Assembly: GCF_032452875.1 (NCBI RefSeq) | Contig: NC_083870.1 | Span: 3,162,001-3,226,000 of the forward strand | DNA from: Bos javanicus | Taxonomy: Eukaryota; Chordata; Mammalia; Artiodactyla; Bovidae | Reading direction: 5' to 3' | Length of the DNA: 64,000 nucleotides | Shown here: positions 35,154 to 45,479 of the stretch, one piece after another | Position numbering within the stretch: position 1 is the stretch's first letter | How the letters are laid out: each line of letters opens with the position of its first letter | Translations under genes and position numbers: made by a program | The notes under the pieces: model-generated | What the model saw: only the letters and a program-made list of their open reading frames with translations | What the model was told of the DNA's origin: nothing | The model's database searches: none

Positions 35154-37887
35154 TGTTCAGTTCAGTTCAGTCGCTCAGTCATGTCCGACTCTTCGCGACC
35201 CCATGAATCCCAGCACGCCAGGCCTCCCTGTCCATCACCAACTCCTGGAGTTCACTCAGACTCACGTCCATCGAGTCAGTGATGCCATCCAGCCATGTCA
35301 TCCTCTGTTGTCCCCTTATCCTCCTGCCCCCAATTCCTCCCAGCATCAGAGTCTTTTCCAATGAGTCAACTCTTTGTACAAGGTGGCCAAAGTCCTGGAG
35401 TTTCAGCTTCAGCATCATTCCTTGCAAAGAAATCCCAGGGCTGATCTCCTTCAGAATGGACTGGTTGGATCTCCTTGCAGTCCAAGGGACTCTCAAGAGT
35501 CTTCTCCAACACCACAGTTCAAAAGCATCAATTCTTCGGTTCTCAGCCTTCTTCACAGTCCCACTCTCACATCCATACACGACCACAGGAAAAACCATAG
35601 CCTTGATTAGATGGACCTTTGTTGGCAAAGTAATGTCTCTGCTTTTCAATATGCTATCTAGGTTGGTCATAACTTTCCTTCCAAGGAGTAAGCGTCTTTT
35701 AATTTCATGGCTGCAGTCACCATCTGCAGTGATTTTGGAGCCCAGAAAAATAAAGCCTGACGCTGTTTCCACTGTTTCCCCATCTATTTCCCATGAAGTA
35801 ATGGGACCGGATGCCATGGTCTTCATTTTCTGAAGGTTGGGCTTTAAGCCAACTTTTTCACTCTCCTCTTTCACTTTCATCAAGAGGCTTTTTAGTTCCT
35901 CTTCACTTTCTGCCATAAGGGTGGTGTCATCTGCATATCTGAGGTTATTGATATTTCTCCCGGCAATCTTGATTCTAGCTTGTGTTTCTTCCAGTCCAGC
36001 GTTTCTTATGATGTACTCTGCATAGAAGTTAAATAAGCAGGGTGATAATATACAGCCTTGATGTACTCCTTTTCCTATTTGGAACCAGTCTGTTGTTCCA
36101 TGTCCATTTCTAACTGTTGCTTCCTGACCTGCATACAGATTTCTCAAGAGGCAGGTCAGGTGGTCTGGTATTTCCATTTCTTTCAGAATTTTCCACAGTT
36201 TATTGTGATTCACACAGTCAAAGGCTTTGGCATAGTCAATAAAGCAGAAATAGATGGTTTTCTGGAACTCTCTTGCTTTTTCCATGATCCAACAGATGTT
36301 GGCAATTTGATCTCTGGTTCCTCTGCCTTTTCTAAAACCAGCTTGAACATCAGGAAGTTCATGGTTCATGTATTGCTGAAACCTGGCTTGGAGAATTTTG
36401 ACCATTACTTTACTAGCATGTGAGATGAGTGCAATTGTGCGGTAGTTTGAGCATTCTTTGGCATTGCCTTTCTTTGGGAATGGAATGAAAACTGACCTTT
36501 TCCAGTCCGTGGCCACTGCTGACTTTTCCAAATTTGCTGGCATATTGAGTGTATCACTTTCACAGCATCATCTTTCAGGACTTGAAATAGCTCAACTGGA
36601 ATTCCATCACCTCCACTAGCTTTGTTCGTAGTGATGCTTTTAAGGCCCACTTGACTTCACATTCCAGGATGTCTGGCTCTAGGTCAGTGATCACACCATC
36701 GTGATTATCTGGGTCGTGAAGATCTTTTTTGTACAGTCCTTCTGTGGATTCTTGCCACCTCTTCTTAATATCTTCTGCTTCTGTTAGGTCCATACCATTT
36801 CTGTCCTTTATCGAGCTCATCTTTGCATGAAATGTCCCCTTGGTATCTCTAATTTTCTTGAAGAGATCTCTAGTCTTTCCCATTCTGTTGTTTTCCTCTA
36901 TTTCTTTGCATTGATCACTGAGGAAGGCTTTCTTATCTCTTCTTGCTATTCTTTGGAACTCTGTGTTCAGATGCTTATATCTTTCCTTTTCTCCTTTGCT
37001 TTTTGCTTCTCTTCTTTTCACAGCTATTTGTAAGGCCTCCTCAGACAGCCATTTTGCTTTTTTGCATTTCTTTTCCATGGGGATGGTCTTGATCCCTGTC
37101 TCCTGTACAATGTCACGAACCTCATTCCATTGTTCATCAGGCACTCTATCTATCAGATCTAGGCCCTTAAATCTATTTCTCACTTCCACTGTATAATCAT
37201 AAGGGATTTGATTTAGGTCATACCTGAATGGTCTAGTGGTTGTCCCTACTTTCTTCAACTTAAGTCTGAATTTGGTAATAAGGAGTTTATGATCTGAGCC
37301 ACAGTCAGCTCCTGGTCTTGTTTTTGTTGACTGTATAGAGCTTCTCCATCTTTGGCTGCAAAGAATATAATCAATCTGATTTCGGTGTTGACCATCTGGT
37401 GATGTCCATGTGTAGACTCTTCTCTTGTGTTGTTGGAAGAGGGTGTTTGCTATGACCAGTGCATTTTCTTGGCAAAACTCTATTAGTCTTTGCCCTGCTT
37501 CATTCCATATTCCAAGGCCAAATTTGCCTGTTACTCCAGGTGTTTCTTGACATCCTACTTTTGCATTCCAGTCCCCTATAATGAAAACGACATCTTTTTG
37601 GGGTGTTAGTTCTAAAAGGTCTTGTAGGTCTTCATAGAACCATTCAACTTCAGCTTCTTCAGCGTTACTGATTGGGGCATAGACTTGGATTACTGTGATA
37701 TTGAATGGTTTGCCTTGGAAATGAAAAGAGATCATTCTGTCGTTTTTGAGATTGCATCCAAGTACTGCATTTCGGACTCTTTTGTTGACCATGATGGCTA
37801 CTCCATTTCTTCTGAGGGATTCCTGCCTATTCTACCTATATATTCTATATATAGGTATATATGTATTCTATATATTCTACATACTCT
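35154..37887 (-). mobile_element. BovB (RTE) LINE, near full length, antisense
   Basis: An RTE retrotransposon with an apurinic endonuclease followed by reverse transcriptase. The frame 37792-36575 encodes the endonuclease with GDWNAKVG (Asp/Asn active-site motif) and GSDHKLL (catalytic His). The frame 36543-35179 encodes reverse transcriptase with FIDYAKAFDCVNHNKLW and the YADD box (LRYADDTTLMAES). At least two frameshifts separate the parts near 36550-36650. The 5' end is truncated near 37827, losing the start of the endonuclease, and is followed by ~60 bp of AT-rich filler. Repeats AACTATG lie at 35147-35153 and 37888-37894, extendable by TGTT on both sides. The copy is inactive as it stands but less decayed than its neighbours. 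Confidence 0.93.
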
Positions 37888-37894
37888 AACTATG

Positions 37895-38397
37895 TGTTAA
37901 GTAGGTAGAATAGGGAAAAGGAGTCCAAAATGGAGATGGCTAAAAGACAAGGAAGGGAAAAGGCCGCAAAAATAGAACAAAAGAAGGTCCGAGGACCGGA
38001 GTGAGGACCTCAGGTAAAACAAACAACACTCCTGGCTGGCCCAATTTACATAGGACAGGCCCAGGGAGAGATAAACATATAAGTAGAGGAGCAAACGCTC
38101 TCTCTCTCTCTCTCCCACACACTGGGGCGCTCTTCTCCTCGTGTCTTTGGATCGACGTGCCCTCACACCTCGAAGATGGATTTTCCTGCTATCTTCTAAA
38201 TAAAATAGAGCTGTAACACTGAGCTGTAACACTGATTTGTCTAAGGGCTATAACATGGTCCATTGGAGACCTGAGAGCTATAACACGGTCTATCCAAGAC
38301 CTGAGAGCTGTGACACGCCGAGGGGGCTTCAATGTCCATCACTCCAAATCTTTGTTGTGATGAGACAAAGAACCGAGGAACATACACTCACATGACA
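37895..38397 (+). mobile_element. Solo ERV LTR inside BovB
   Basis: A 503-bp LTR of the same family as 31913-32355, starting TGTTAAG and ending ATGACA. A perfect 4-bp duplication, TATG, lies at 37891-37894 and 38398-38401. The U3 includes ACATATAAGTAG as a weakened TATA region (about 38073), and AATAAAATAGAGC is the polyadenylation region. Its 3' part has extra copies of a ~30-bp GAGCTATAACACGGTC-like unit compared with the first LTR. No proviral genes are attached. Confidence 0.87.
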
Positions 38398-38400
38398 TAT

Positions 38401-40366
38401 GGAAGGAGGTTCATGACATTTTATAAGAGGCCATGATCAAAACCATCCCCACAAAAAAGAAATGCAAAAGGGCAAAATAGTGGTCTGAGGAGGCCTCACA
38501 AATAGCTGAGAAAAGAAGAGAGGCGAAAGGCAAAGGAGAAAAGAAAAGATATACCCATATGAATGCAGAGTTCCAAAGAATAGCAAGAAGAGATAAGAAA
38601 GCCTTCCTCAGTGATCAGTGCAAAGAAATAGAGGAAAACAATAGAATGGGAAAGACTACGATCTCTTCCTTAAGTCTTTCTTAAGATTAAGAAAATTACA
38701 GATACCAATGGAATATTTCCTGCAAAGATGGGCTCAATAAAGAACAGAAATGGTATGGACCTAACAGAAGCAGAAGATATTAAGAGGAGGTGGCAAGAAT
38801 ACACACAAGAACTATATAAAAAAGATCTTCATGACCCAGATAACTACAATGGTGTGATCACTCACCTAGAGCCAGACATCTTGAAGAGTGAAGCCAAGTG
38901 GGCCTTAGGAAGCATCACGACAAACAAAGCTAGTGGAGGTGATGAAATTCCAGTTGTGCTATTTCAAATCCTAAAAGATGATGCTGTAAAAGTGCTGCAC
39001 TCAATATGTCAGCAAATTGGGAAAACTCAGCAGTGGCCACAGAACTGGAAAAGGTCGGTTTTCATTCCAGTCCCAAAGAAAGTCAGTGCCAAAGAATGTT
39101 CAGACTATCACACAATTGCACTCATCTCACATGCTAGTAAAGTAATGCTGAAAATTCTCCAAGCTAGGCTTCAACAGTACCTGAACCAAGAACTTCCAGA
39201 CATTCAAGCTGGATTTAGAAAAGTCAGAGGAACCAGAGATCAAATTACCAACATCCACTGGATCATAGAGAAAGTAAGAGAATTCCAGAAAAACATCTAC
39301 TTCTGCTTCATTGACTATGCTAAAGCCTTTGACTGTGTGGATCACAACAAACTGTGGATAATTCTTCAAGAGATGAAAATACCAGACCACCTTACCTGCC
39401 TACTGAGAAATCTGTAGCAGGTCAAGAAGCAATAGTTAGAACTGGACATGGAACAACGGACTGCTTCCAATTGGGAAAGGAGTATGTCAAGGCTGCATAT
39501 TGTCACCCTGCTTATTTAACTTATATGCAGAGTACATCATGCAAAATGCTGGGCTGGATGAAGCACAAGCTAGAATCAAGATTGCCGGGAGAAATATCAA
39601 TAACCTCAGATATGCAGATGACACCACCCTTATGGCAGAAAGCAAAGAGGAACTAAAGAGCCTCTTGAAAGTGAAAGAGCTGGCTTAAGACTCAATGTTC
39701 CAAAAGCTAAGATTATGGCATCCAGTCCCATCACTTCATGGCAAATAGATGGGGCAACAATGGAAACAGTGAAAGACTTTATATGGGTTCCAAAATTACT
39801 GCAGATGGTGACTGCAGCCATGAAATTAAAAGATGCTTACTCCTTGGAAGAAAAGCTGTCACCAACCTAGACAGCATATTAAAAAGCAGAGATATTATTT
39901 TGCTGACAAAGATCCGTCTAGTCAAAGCTATGTTTTTTCCAGTAGTCAAGTATGGATGTAAGAGTTGGACTATAAAGAAAGCTGAGTGCTGAAGAATTGA
40001 TGCTTTTGGACTGTGGTGCTAGAGAAGCCTCTTGAAAGTCCTTTGGACTGCAAGGAGATCGAACCAGTCAATCCTAAAGGAAATCAGTCCTGAATATTCT
40101 TTGGAAGGATTGATGCTGAACTGAAGCTCCAATACTTTGGCCACCTAATGCAAAAAACAGACTCATTGAAAAAGACCCTGATGCTGGGAAAGATTGAAGG
40201 CAGGAGGAGAAGGGGATGACAGAGGATGAGATGGTTGGATAGCATCACTGACTCAATGGACATGATTTTGAGCAAGCTCTGGGAATTGGTGATGGACAGG
40301 GAAGCCTGGCGTGCTACAGTCCATGGGATTGCAAAGTGTCACACATGATTGAGTGACTGAACTGAA
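38401..40366 (+). mobile_element. BovB LINE, 3' segment of the split copy
   Basis: It continues the segment ending at 35153. The frame 38728-39417 encodes the reverse-transcriptase N-terminal half with FIDYAKAFDCVDHNKLW. A shifted frame from 39500 encodes LRYADDTTLMAES (YADD box). The element then decays to a GACTGAACTGA tail at about 40354-40366. Frameshifts near 39420, 39680 and later make it inactive. It is the host of the LTR and the antisense BovB. Confidence 0.92.
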
Positions 40367-40654
40367 AATTGTGAAGTGAGAGAATCCTGAAGAAACTGTG
40401 GAAAGCCTGGCCTAAAAAAGTTTTGTTAAAATAAACCCTCGGCTCCCTGATTGTGAAATAAGGCTGCAAAAGCTGAATAATCCTCAAAGAAGGACTCCGT
40501 AACACCTATTTTAGAACTTGTACTTATCACAGTTTCCTAGAATTTTAGTTAGGATGTGTGTTGATGTACTTTTATTAGTATTTCTTCTGTTAGAGCTTGA
40601 TTGAACTTCTTGGATTGGAAAATTTATAATTTTCATGAAATTTAGAAAAATGTG

Positions 40655-40864
40655 AGACTTCTCACAAGTAAATAATCTGCCTACAGTGCAGGAGCCACAA
40701 GAGATGGGGGTTCAATCCCTGAGTAGGGAAGATCCCCTGGAAGAGGGAATGGCAACCCACTCCAGTATTCTTGCCTGGAGAATCGCTATGGACATAGGAG
40801 CCTGTTGTGCTATCGTCCATGGGATTGCAAAGAATCGGACACAACAGAAGCAACTTAGCACATA
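40655..40864 (+). mobile_element. Bov-tA SINE
   Basis: ATAATCTGCCTACAGTGCAG head, AATGGCAACCCACTCCAGTA body and AATCGGACACAACAGAAGCA end. Confidence 0.84.
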
Positions 40865-41034
40865 CTGCACTCGAAGACTCCTTACTAGCTAAACTTTAAG
40901 TCTCATCTCCCAACTTGACTTCAAAACATTTTCCAAAGTGTTTATCAGTTGTCACTTGAAAAATCAGTGCTGCATTCAAATAAGATTGGGAAATCATAGG
41001 TTATTACATTGAACAAATTTGTTTCTTCAATTAT

Positions 41035-41275
41035 TATTTTTTATTGAAGTACAATCAACTTAAAATATTACATTAGCTTCAGGTATACAGCAGAGTGATT
41101 CGATATTTCCCTACATTATAAAATGATCACCACTTTAAGACTGGTTACCATACAAAGTTATTGCAATATTATTGATTGTATTCCCTGTGTTGTATATTAT
41201 ACCCCTGTGACTCTTTTATTTTATAACTGGAAGTTTGTACTTCTAATCTCCCTCACTTGTTTTGAACAGATTTTT
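41035..41275 (-). mobile_element. L1 3'-end fragment
   Basis: TTATTGAAGTACAATCAACT, TTAGCTTCAGGTATACAGCA and ATTCCCTGTGTTGTATATTA. Old antisense L1 3' end. Confidence 0.7.
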
Positions 41276-41429
41276 TTACTGCAGCACTTACTTGAGCTCT
41301 AAATGTGCTAATAATTATTGTTAATTTCCAGAAGAAGGGTATATTAAATAGAATCTTTTTTTTTTAATAAGGAACATCTTACAAAATCAGTGTTCCAAGA
41401 GTCATAATTTGGAAACAAATTTAGTTGTT

Positions 41430-41492
41430 TTGAGTGTGGTCCAAGGACCACATGAGTCACCTGCATCAGAATTGTCTGGATGCTTTTTGTGA
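41430..41492 (-). mobile_element. MER5-type fragment
   Basis: GAGTGTGGTCCAAGGACCAC followed by CTGCATCAGAATTGTCTGGA resembles the terminal part of MER5A in antisense. Confidence 0.5.
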
Positions 41493-41747
41493 CATACAAG
41501 ATGGTAGCTATGTCTCTGTATGTCTGAAGCTCCTCTATGAGAAGATAAGGGAGAGCGGTCTTTGAAAGAACATGGAGAAATTAACATGTGAGAGTGTCAG
41601 AGCAGAAGAACCGAGGGGGCCCCTTTCTAACACTTTAGGGCCACTGTATTATTGCTGCACTGTTTAGCATGTTCTATGATAGAGAAATAAATGTCTTTCT
41701 TACATAAGCATCTGCTATCTTTGCCTTTGATAATACAACCAAGCATG

Positions 41748-41974
41748 CTACTGCTGCTGCTGCTGCTTAGTCGCTTCAGTCGAGTCTATCTCTGTGCAAC
41801 CCCGTGGACTGTAGTCTGCTCTTTGTCATGGGAGAATCTGTCCATGGGATTCTCCAGGCAAGAATACTGGAGTGGGTTGCCGTGCCCGCCTCCAGGGAAT
41901 CTTCCTGATCCAGGGATCGAACTCTGGTCTTCTGCATTGCAGGCAGATTCTTTACCAGTGCCACCATGGAAGCC
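41748..41974 (-). mobile_element. Bov-tA SINE
   Basis: A CTGCTGCTGCTGCTGCTTAG tail complement is followed by a full body and tRNA head. Target repeats CAACCAAGCATG (41736-41747) and CAACCAAACATG (41975-41986) differ at one base. Confidence 0.9.
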
Positions 41975-42344
41975 CAACCAAACATGAAAGCTAATTAATT
42001 CAGAGGTAAAGAGAATTAATTCAGAAGTAAAATTAATTCACAAAGTCACTTTGTGACTAATTATGGTGTGACTAACTCTATTGTTTATCATATGGAGTAG
42101 ATTTCTCTGTTGTGCTTTCCTGCCAAAGTAAAAAAAAAAAAAAAAAAAAACACTTTCTTTTCAAAGTCTGTGTTACCTATTTGAACTTAAAACTCTTGTT
42201 TTAAACACTGATCTGGAAGAAGAAAGAAATGTAAACCTCATTATCTGTATAAAGTTTGACGTTTGGGAGATGTGTACCAGATAATCTAAGAAAGTTATAA
42301 CATGCTCAGCTAGGAGATATTGATAAATAGATAAATAAATATAT

Positions 42345-42561
42345 ACTTCCCTGGTTGCTCAGACGGTAAACAATCTGCCTGCAATTTAGGAGAGCTGGGT
42401 TCCATCCCTGGGTTGGGAAGATCCCTTGGAGGAGGGAATGGCTACCCACTCCAGTATTCTTGCCTGAAAAATCCCATGGACAGAGAAGCCAGGCGGACTA
42501 CAGTCCTTGGGGTCGCAGAGTCAGACAGGTCTGAGCAATTAACACTTTCACTTTCTTTCAT

Positions 42562-42612
<51 letters not shown>

Positions 42613-42614
42613 AC
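42345..42614 (+). mobile_element. Bov-tA SINE followed by (AC)n microsatellite
   Basis: A sense Bov-tA ends in TAACACTTTCACTTTC near 42556, and an AC run of about 21 units occupies 42565-42606, with a CACAC remnant to 42614. The microsatellite grows straight from the SINE tail. Confidence 0.88.
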
Positions 42615-42619
42615 GCCCT

Positions 42620-42718
42620 GGCATGGCATGTGTGATCTTTTGATCTTAGTTCCTTCATCAGGGGTTCAACGGTGTCTAGTGCAGTGGAAATGGGTAATCC
42701 TAATCACTGGATCTAATC
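42620..42718 (-). mobile_element. CHR-2-type SINE remnant
   Basis: TTTTGATCTTAGTTCCTTCA, GGGGTTCAACGGTGTCTAG and CTAATCACTGGATC in antisense. Both ends are diverged. Confidence 0.6.
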
Positions 42719-42803
42719 CTCCCCTTTCCTTAGACCAAATGATCAGAAGACCCTAGGCTGATTACATGTAGTGATGTACCTGAAAACTCTTGTTATAAAT
42801 ACT

Positions 42804-43008
42804 GAGCTTCTCTGGTGGCTCAGACTGTAAAGCGTCTGCCGTAGTGCGGGAGGCCTGGGGTTCGACCCCTGGGTTGGGAAGATCCCCTGGAGAAGGAAAT
42901 GGCAACCTACTCCAGTACACTTGCCTGGAGAATCCCATGGACAGAGGAGCCTGGTGGGCTACAGTCCATGTCGGACACGACTGAGCGATTTCACTTTCAC
43001 TTTCTGGA
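42804..43008 (+). mobile_element. Bov-tA SINE abutting the ALDH9A1 CpG island
   Basis: GAGCTTCTCTGGTGGCTCAG head to a TCGGACACGACTGAGCG end and a TTTCACTTTCACTTTC tail. It ends about 125 bp before the GC-rich promoter begins and about 350 bp before the first start codon. Confidence 0.88.
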
Positions 43009-43202
43009 GACAGTGAGGGGGAGAAAGTGAGTGCGTGGGCGTGCGTGAATTTATGTGTAAGACTGATGTGCCACCCAGCCTCTAGGCTAAGCGAGGAGCC
43101 GACCTGGACCACCGACTAGCCAACTGACTGCACGGAAGTCTTGCAAACTCCGCCCCGGAAGGCGGGCCCTTGTCTGGAGGCCCCTCAACTCTAGTCCGGG
43201 CG

Positions 43203-43325
43203 CGCCCCTCCCTCAGCTCGCGTCTTGCCTCGGCCCCGCCCCTCCGCACTGCCCCAGCCCTCGCCCGGCCCCGCCCCTCCCTCAGCCCGCGTCCTGCCCC
43301 GCCCCCCCCGCGGCCCCGCCCCTCA
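43203..43325 (+). repeat. Tandemly repeated GC-box module
   Basis: The module CGCCCCTCCCTCAG + CTCGCGTCTTGCC begins at 43203 and recurs at 43272 with two to three changes, a 69-bp spacing. A partial third CCCCGCCCCTCAGG lies near 43313. The complementary strand has repeated G runs that could form quadruplexes. Confidence 0.6.
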
Positions 43326-43356
43326 GGCTTGGCCCTCTCCGCGGCTCCTGCTCCCC

Positions 43357-43543
43357 ATGTTTCTCCGAGCTGGCCTGGCTGCACTGTGTACGCTTTCCCG
43401 CACCCTCAGGCCAGCTTCTGTTCGGATCGCCGCCATGAGCACTGGCACCTTCGTCGTGTCGCAGCCGCTCAATTACCGTGGCGGGGCCCGCGTGGAACCA
43501 GTGGATGCCTCCGGCACCGAGAAGGCTTTCGAGCCAGCAACCG
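43357..43543 (+). CDS. ALDH9A1: ALDH9A1 exon 1 (two in-frame starts)
   Basis: ALDH9A1 oxidises 4-trimethylaminobutyraldehyde to gamma-butyrobetaine with NAD+ in carnitine synthesis, and also other aminoaldehydes. It works as a tetramer, largely cytosolic. The first ATG (43357) gives MFLRAGLAALCTLSRTLRP and a total of 26 residues before the second ATG. This segment has Arg residues and no acids, like a mitochondrial leader, but its context is weak (C at -3, T at +4). The second ATG (43435, G at -3, MSTGTFVVSQPLNYRGG) starts the canonical ~494-residue form, whose numbering I use below. The exon encodes residues 1-36 and ends in phase 1 at ACC G before GTAACG, an atypical donor with C at +5. The next exon completes Gly37. 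Confidence 0.95.
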
Positions 43544-45479
43544 GTAACGGGTCGGAGGGACGGCGCTGGGGCCGGGTCGAGGGGGCCAGGGTAGGGGCGA
43601 AGCTGTGGCGCGGACTGACGCTCCCCCGCCCCAGGGGTGAAACCTATTCTAACTTCCCGAAGCTTCGAGTAGTGCAATGAACAGACGTTTACTGAGCACG
43701 GGTAGGTGATGGTGTAGAGTATAAAGTTATCTGTGTAGGCAGCTAAGGATGCTGCGCAAACACGGGAGCTTCTGGACCGGGGCAGGAAGGAGTCGTAGAA
43801 AAGGGGAGCAGCTCGTGAGTTGCGCGGTGGGGTCAAGGTTAATTTCACAACAGCCTGAACAGAGTCCACAGAGCCCCGGTGGGTAAGGTAGTGTCTTTGT
43901 GTTAATTATTAAATTTTAAAGGTAGGATCTCAGTAATGTCTTCAACGGTGGACTTAGAAGAGTTCTAGGACAGGGTGAAAAGAAATACTTGTGCCAAAAT
44001 GGAGGAGCATGCACAGATGGTTGTAATGAGCGTGAATGATTACTTTGTTGCCATCCCCTAGTGTTAAAGTATTTCCGGACACGAACCAGAGCTGGGAAAG
44101 GGACATAAAAAATTCTGCTTTTATCCAGTATTTAATGTGTGCCAAGCACTGTGCCAGGCCTTGGGAAGGCCAAAGATCACAAAGCAAATGAGGCAGAAGT
44201 TTTTTGTTTTTATTTTGTTTTGCTAGGTTTAATGTTTGCGAGGAGAGAAATATAAATGTTTGTGCAAACCGAATAGTATATCCCCAGACGAATAAAACTG
44301 AATTTCAAGAGACTGGAGAATTTAGGTGTGATAAATTACAGAAAACCACAGAGCAGCGACTTGTCAGAGCAGGAAGGGCCCACAGCCACCATCAGGCTCT
44401 CCTTTAGGCCTCTTGATTTCCCACTCCCATATTGATACAAAAGACAGAAAAATTGCTCTTTATTTTAACTGCCTACAGTGTGTTCTGTGTGATTCTTAGC
44501 CACTACCTCTATCAATTGGCTACTCAAATTTATAATACAGGTTTGTGAAATCTGGAAAAAGCAGAGTCCCAGATGTTCTTGTGGGAGGGAAGACCCTTAA
44601 CTGACATCCTAGAGATTTCTTTTTAGTAGTGTCAGTCACAACCCTTAGGATTTGGGTCTAGAAAAACTGATCATTTTATATTTTGCCCAGTGTAGGGAAT
44701 AGGATTGAAGTAAGAAAATGAAATGGGCTTCCGAGGTGGCCCAGTGGTAAAGAATGCACCTGCCAACGTAGGAGATGTGGGTTCGATCCCTAGGTCTGGA
44801 AGATCCCCTGGAGTTGGAAAGGGCAACCCACTCCAGAATTCTTGCCTGGAAAATCCCATGGATAGAGGAGCCTGGCAGGCTACAGCCCCTGGGGTCACAA
44901 AGAGTCAAACGTGACTTAGTAAATGAACAACAAAAACAAGAAGAAAATGAGAGATTGGGATTTTTTTCCCTCATATTTGAGAAAAAAATTTTCTTGCTTT
45001 TAGGAATATCTTTTCTTGATCCTCTATTTATTAACCATGTTCATCAAGTATCAGTAGTAGTACATGATTTACATAGAACACAGACCAGTGATTTAAAATC
45101 AGAGTTCATAACCCAGGAGTGTGAATACTTTGATTTTGGAAGACCTCTGAGATTCTGAAATACTGTTAAAGAGCATTGTGAAATAACTGACAGGAAGTTA
45201 ACCTTAGTAAACCCAAGTGTGAAATAGAGGAGGGCAGGAGTTCTTACCCCAGAGTTCAAGGTGTGCTAGGCAAGAGACATAGTACATTTTTCTGAAGACA
45301 AGTCTTCAACTTTTATTAGATTCTTTAAAAGATAAGCTGTTACTTTAGGGGTAGTCACTAAATCAGACTATACTTAAAAACAGGAAGAGGATCACTGAAA
45401 AGAAAATGGATACACAATACTTTATTTAAAATATGTGGCAAACATTTGAAATTAACACTGACTTTCCCTGTATTTATAG
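43544..45479 (+). other. ALDH9A1: ALDH9A1 intron 1
   Basis: It begins inside the CpG island. It contains an L2-like stretch near 44110-44165 (GTGCCAAGCACTGTGCCAGG) and a Bov-tA at 44726-44940. The rest shows no recognisable element. Confidence 0.8.
44726..44940 (+). mobile_element. Bov-tA SINE
   Basis: TGGGCTTCCGAGGTGGCCCA head, GGCAACCCACTCCAGAATTC body and AGAGTCAAACGTGACTTAGT end. Confidence 0.88.

Larger units (their letters stand above)
13807..43080. other. TMCO1-ALDH9A1 intergenic region, repeat-built
   Basis: About 29 kb between two + strand genes. I see no host gene here. The content is BovB, L1, SINEs, ERV LTRs, MaLR-like LTRs, MIR and MER5 copies listed individually. Unassigned non-repeat stretches are 13.8-14.7, 15.3-16.2, 17.7-18.6, 21.6-23.5, 24.7-25.8, 26.3-27.8, 29.4-30.7 and 33.2-33.35 kb. 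Only the 29.7-30.2 kb motif cluster and a GC-rich patch near 27.4 kb stand out. Confidence 0.7.
43130..43660 (+). promoter_or_regulatory. ALDH9A1: ALDH9A1 CpG-island promoter
   Basis: A sharp rise in G+C and CpG starts near 43130 and continues into intron 1 (about 43660), in an otherwise AT-rich region. I see no TATA box at a suitable distance. Instead several GC boxes of the type CCCCGCCCC lie at about 43233, 43269, 43299 and 43313, typical of Sp1/KLF-driven housekeeping promoters. The transcription start is not marked by sequence but should lie between roughly 43200 and 43356. Confidence 0.8.

Noticed and set aside
35179..37792. Long frames encoding endonuclease and reverse transcriptase
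   Set aside because: These are BovB retrotransposon genes, not host genes, and they are broken by frameshifts. They are annotated as mobile elements.
31913..38397. The two LTRs at 31.9 and 37.9 kb as ends of one provirus
   Set aside because: They have different 4-bp duplications (GTTT and TATG), and the DNA between them is SINE, L1 and BovB without gag, pol or env. They are independent solo LTRs.
42565..42614. Regular AC repeat as a possible array of functional sites
   Set aside because: A plain dinucleotide microsatellite growing from a SINE tail. No spacer structure, so not a CRISPR-like or protein-binding array.
43225..43680. Frame of 151 codons on the + strand over exon 1
   Set aside because: It contains the true exon 1 in frame, but it reads through the donor at 43543 into intron 1 and upstream into the 5' UTR. 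Only 43357-43543 is supported.
43282..43869. 195-codon frame on the - strand across the ALDH9A1 promoter and exon 1
   Set aside because: It is an open frame expected by chance in CpG-rich DNA. It shows no domain and overlaps the real exon 1 in antisense.
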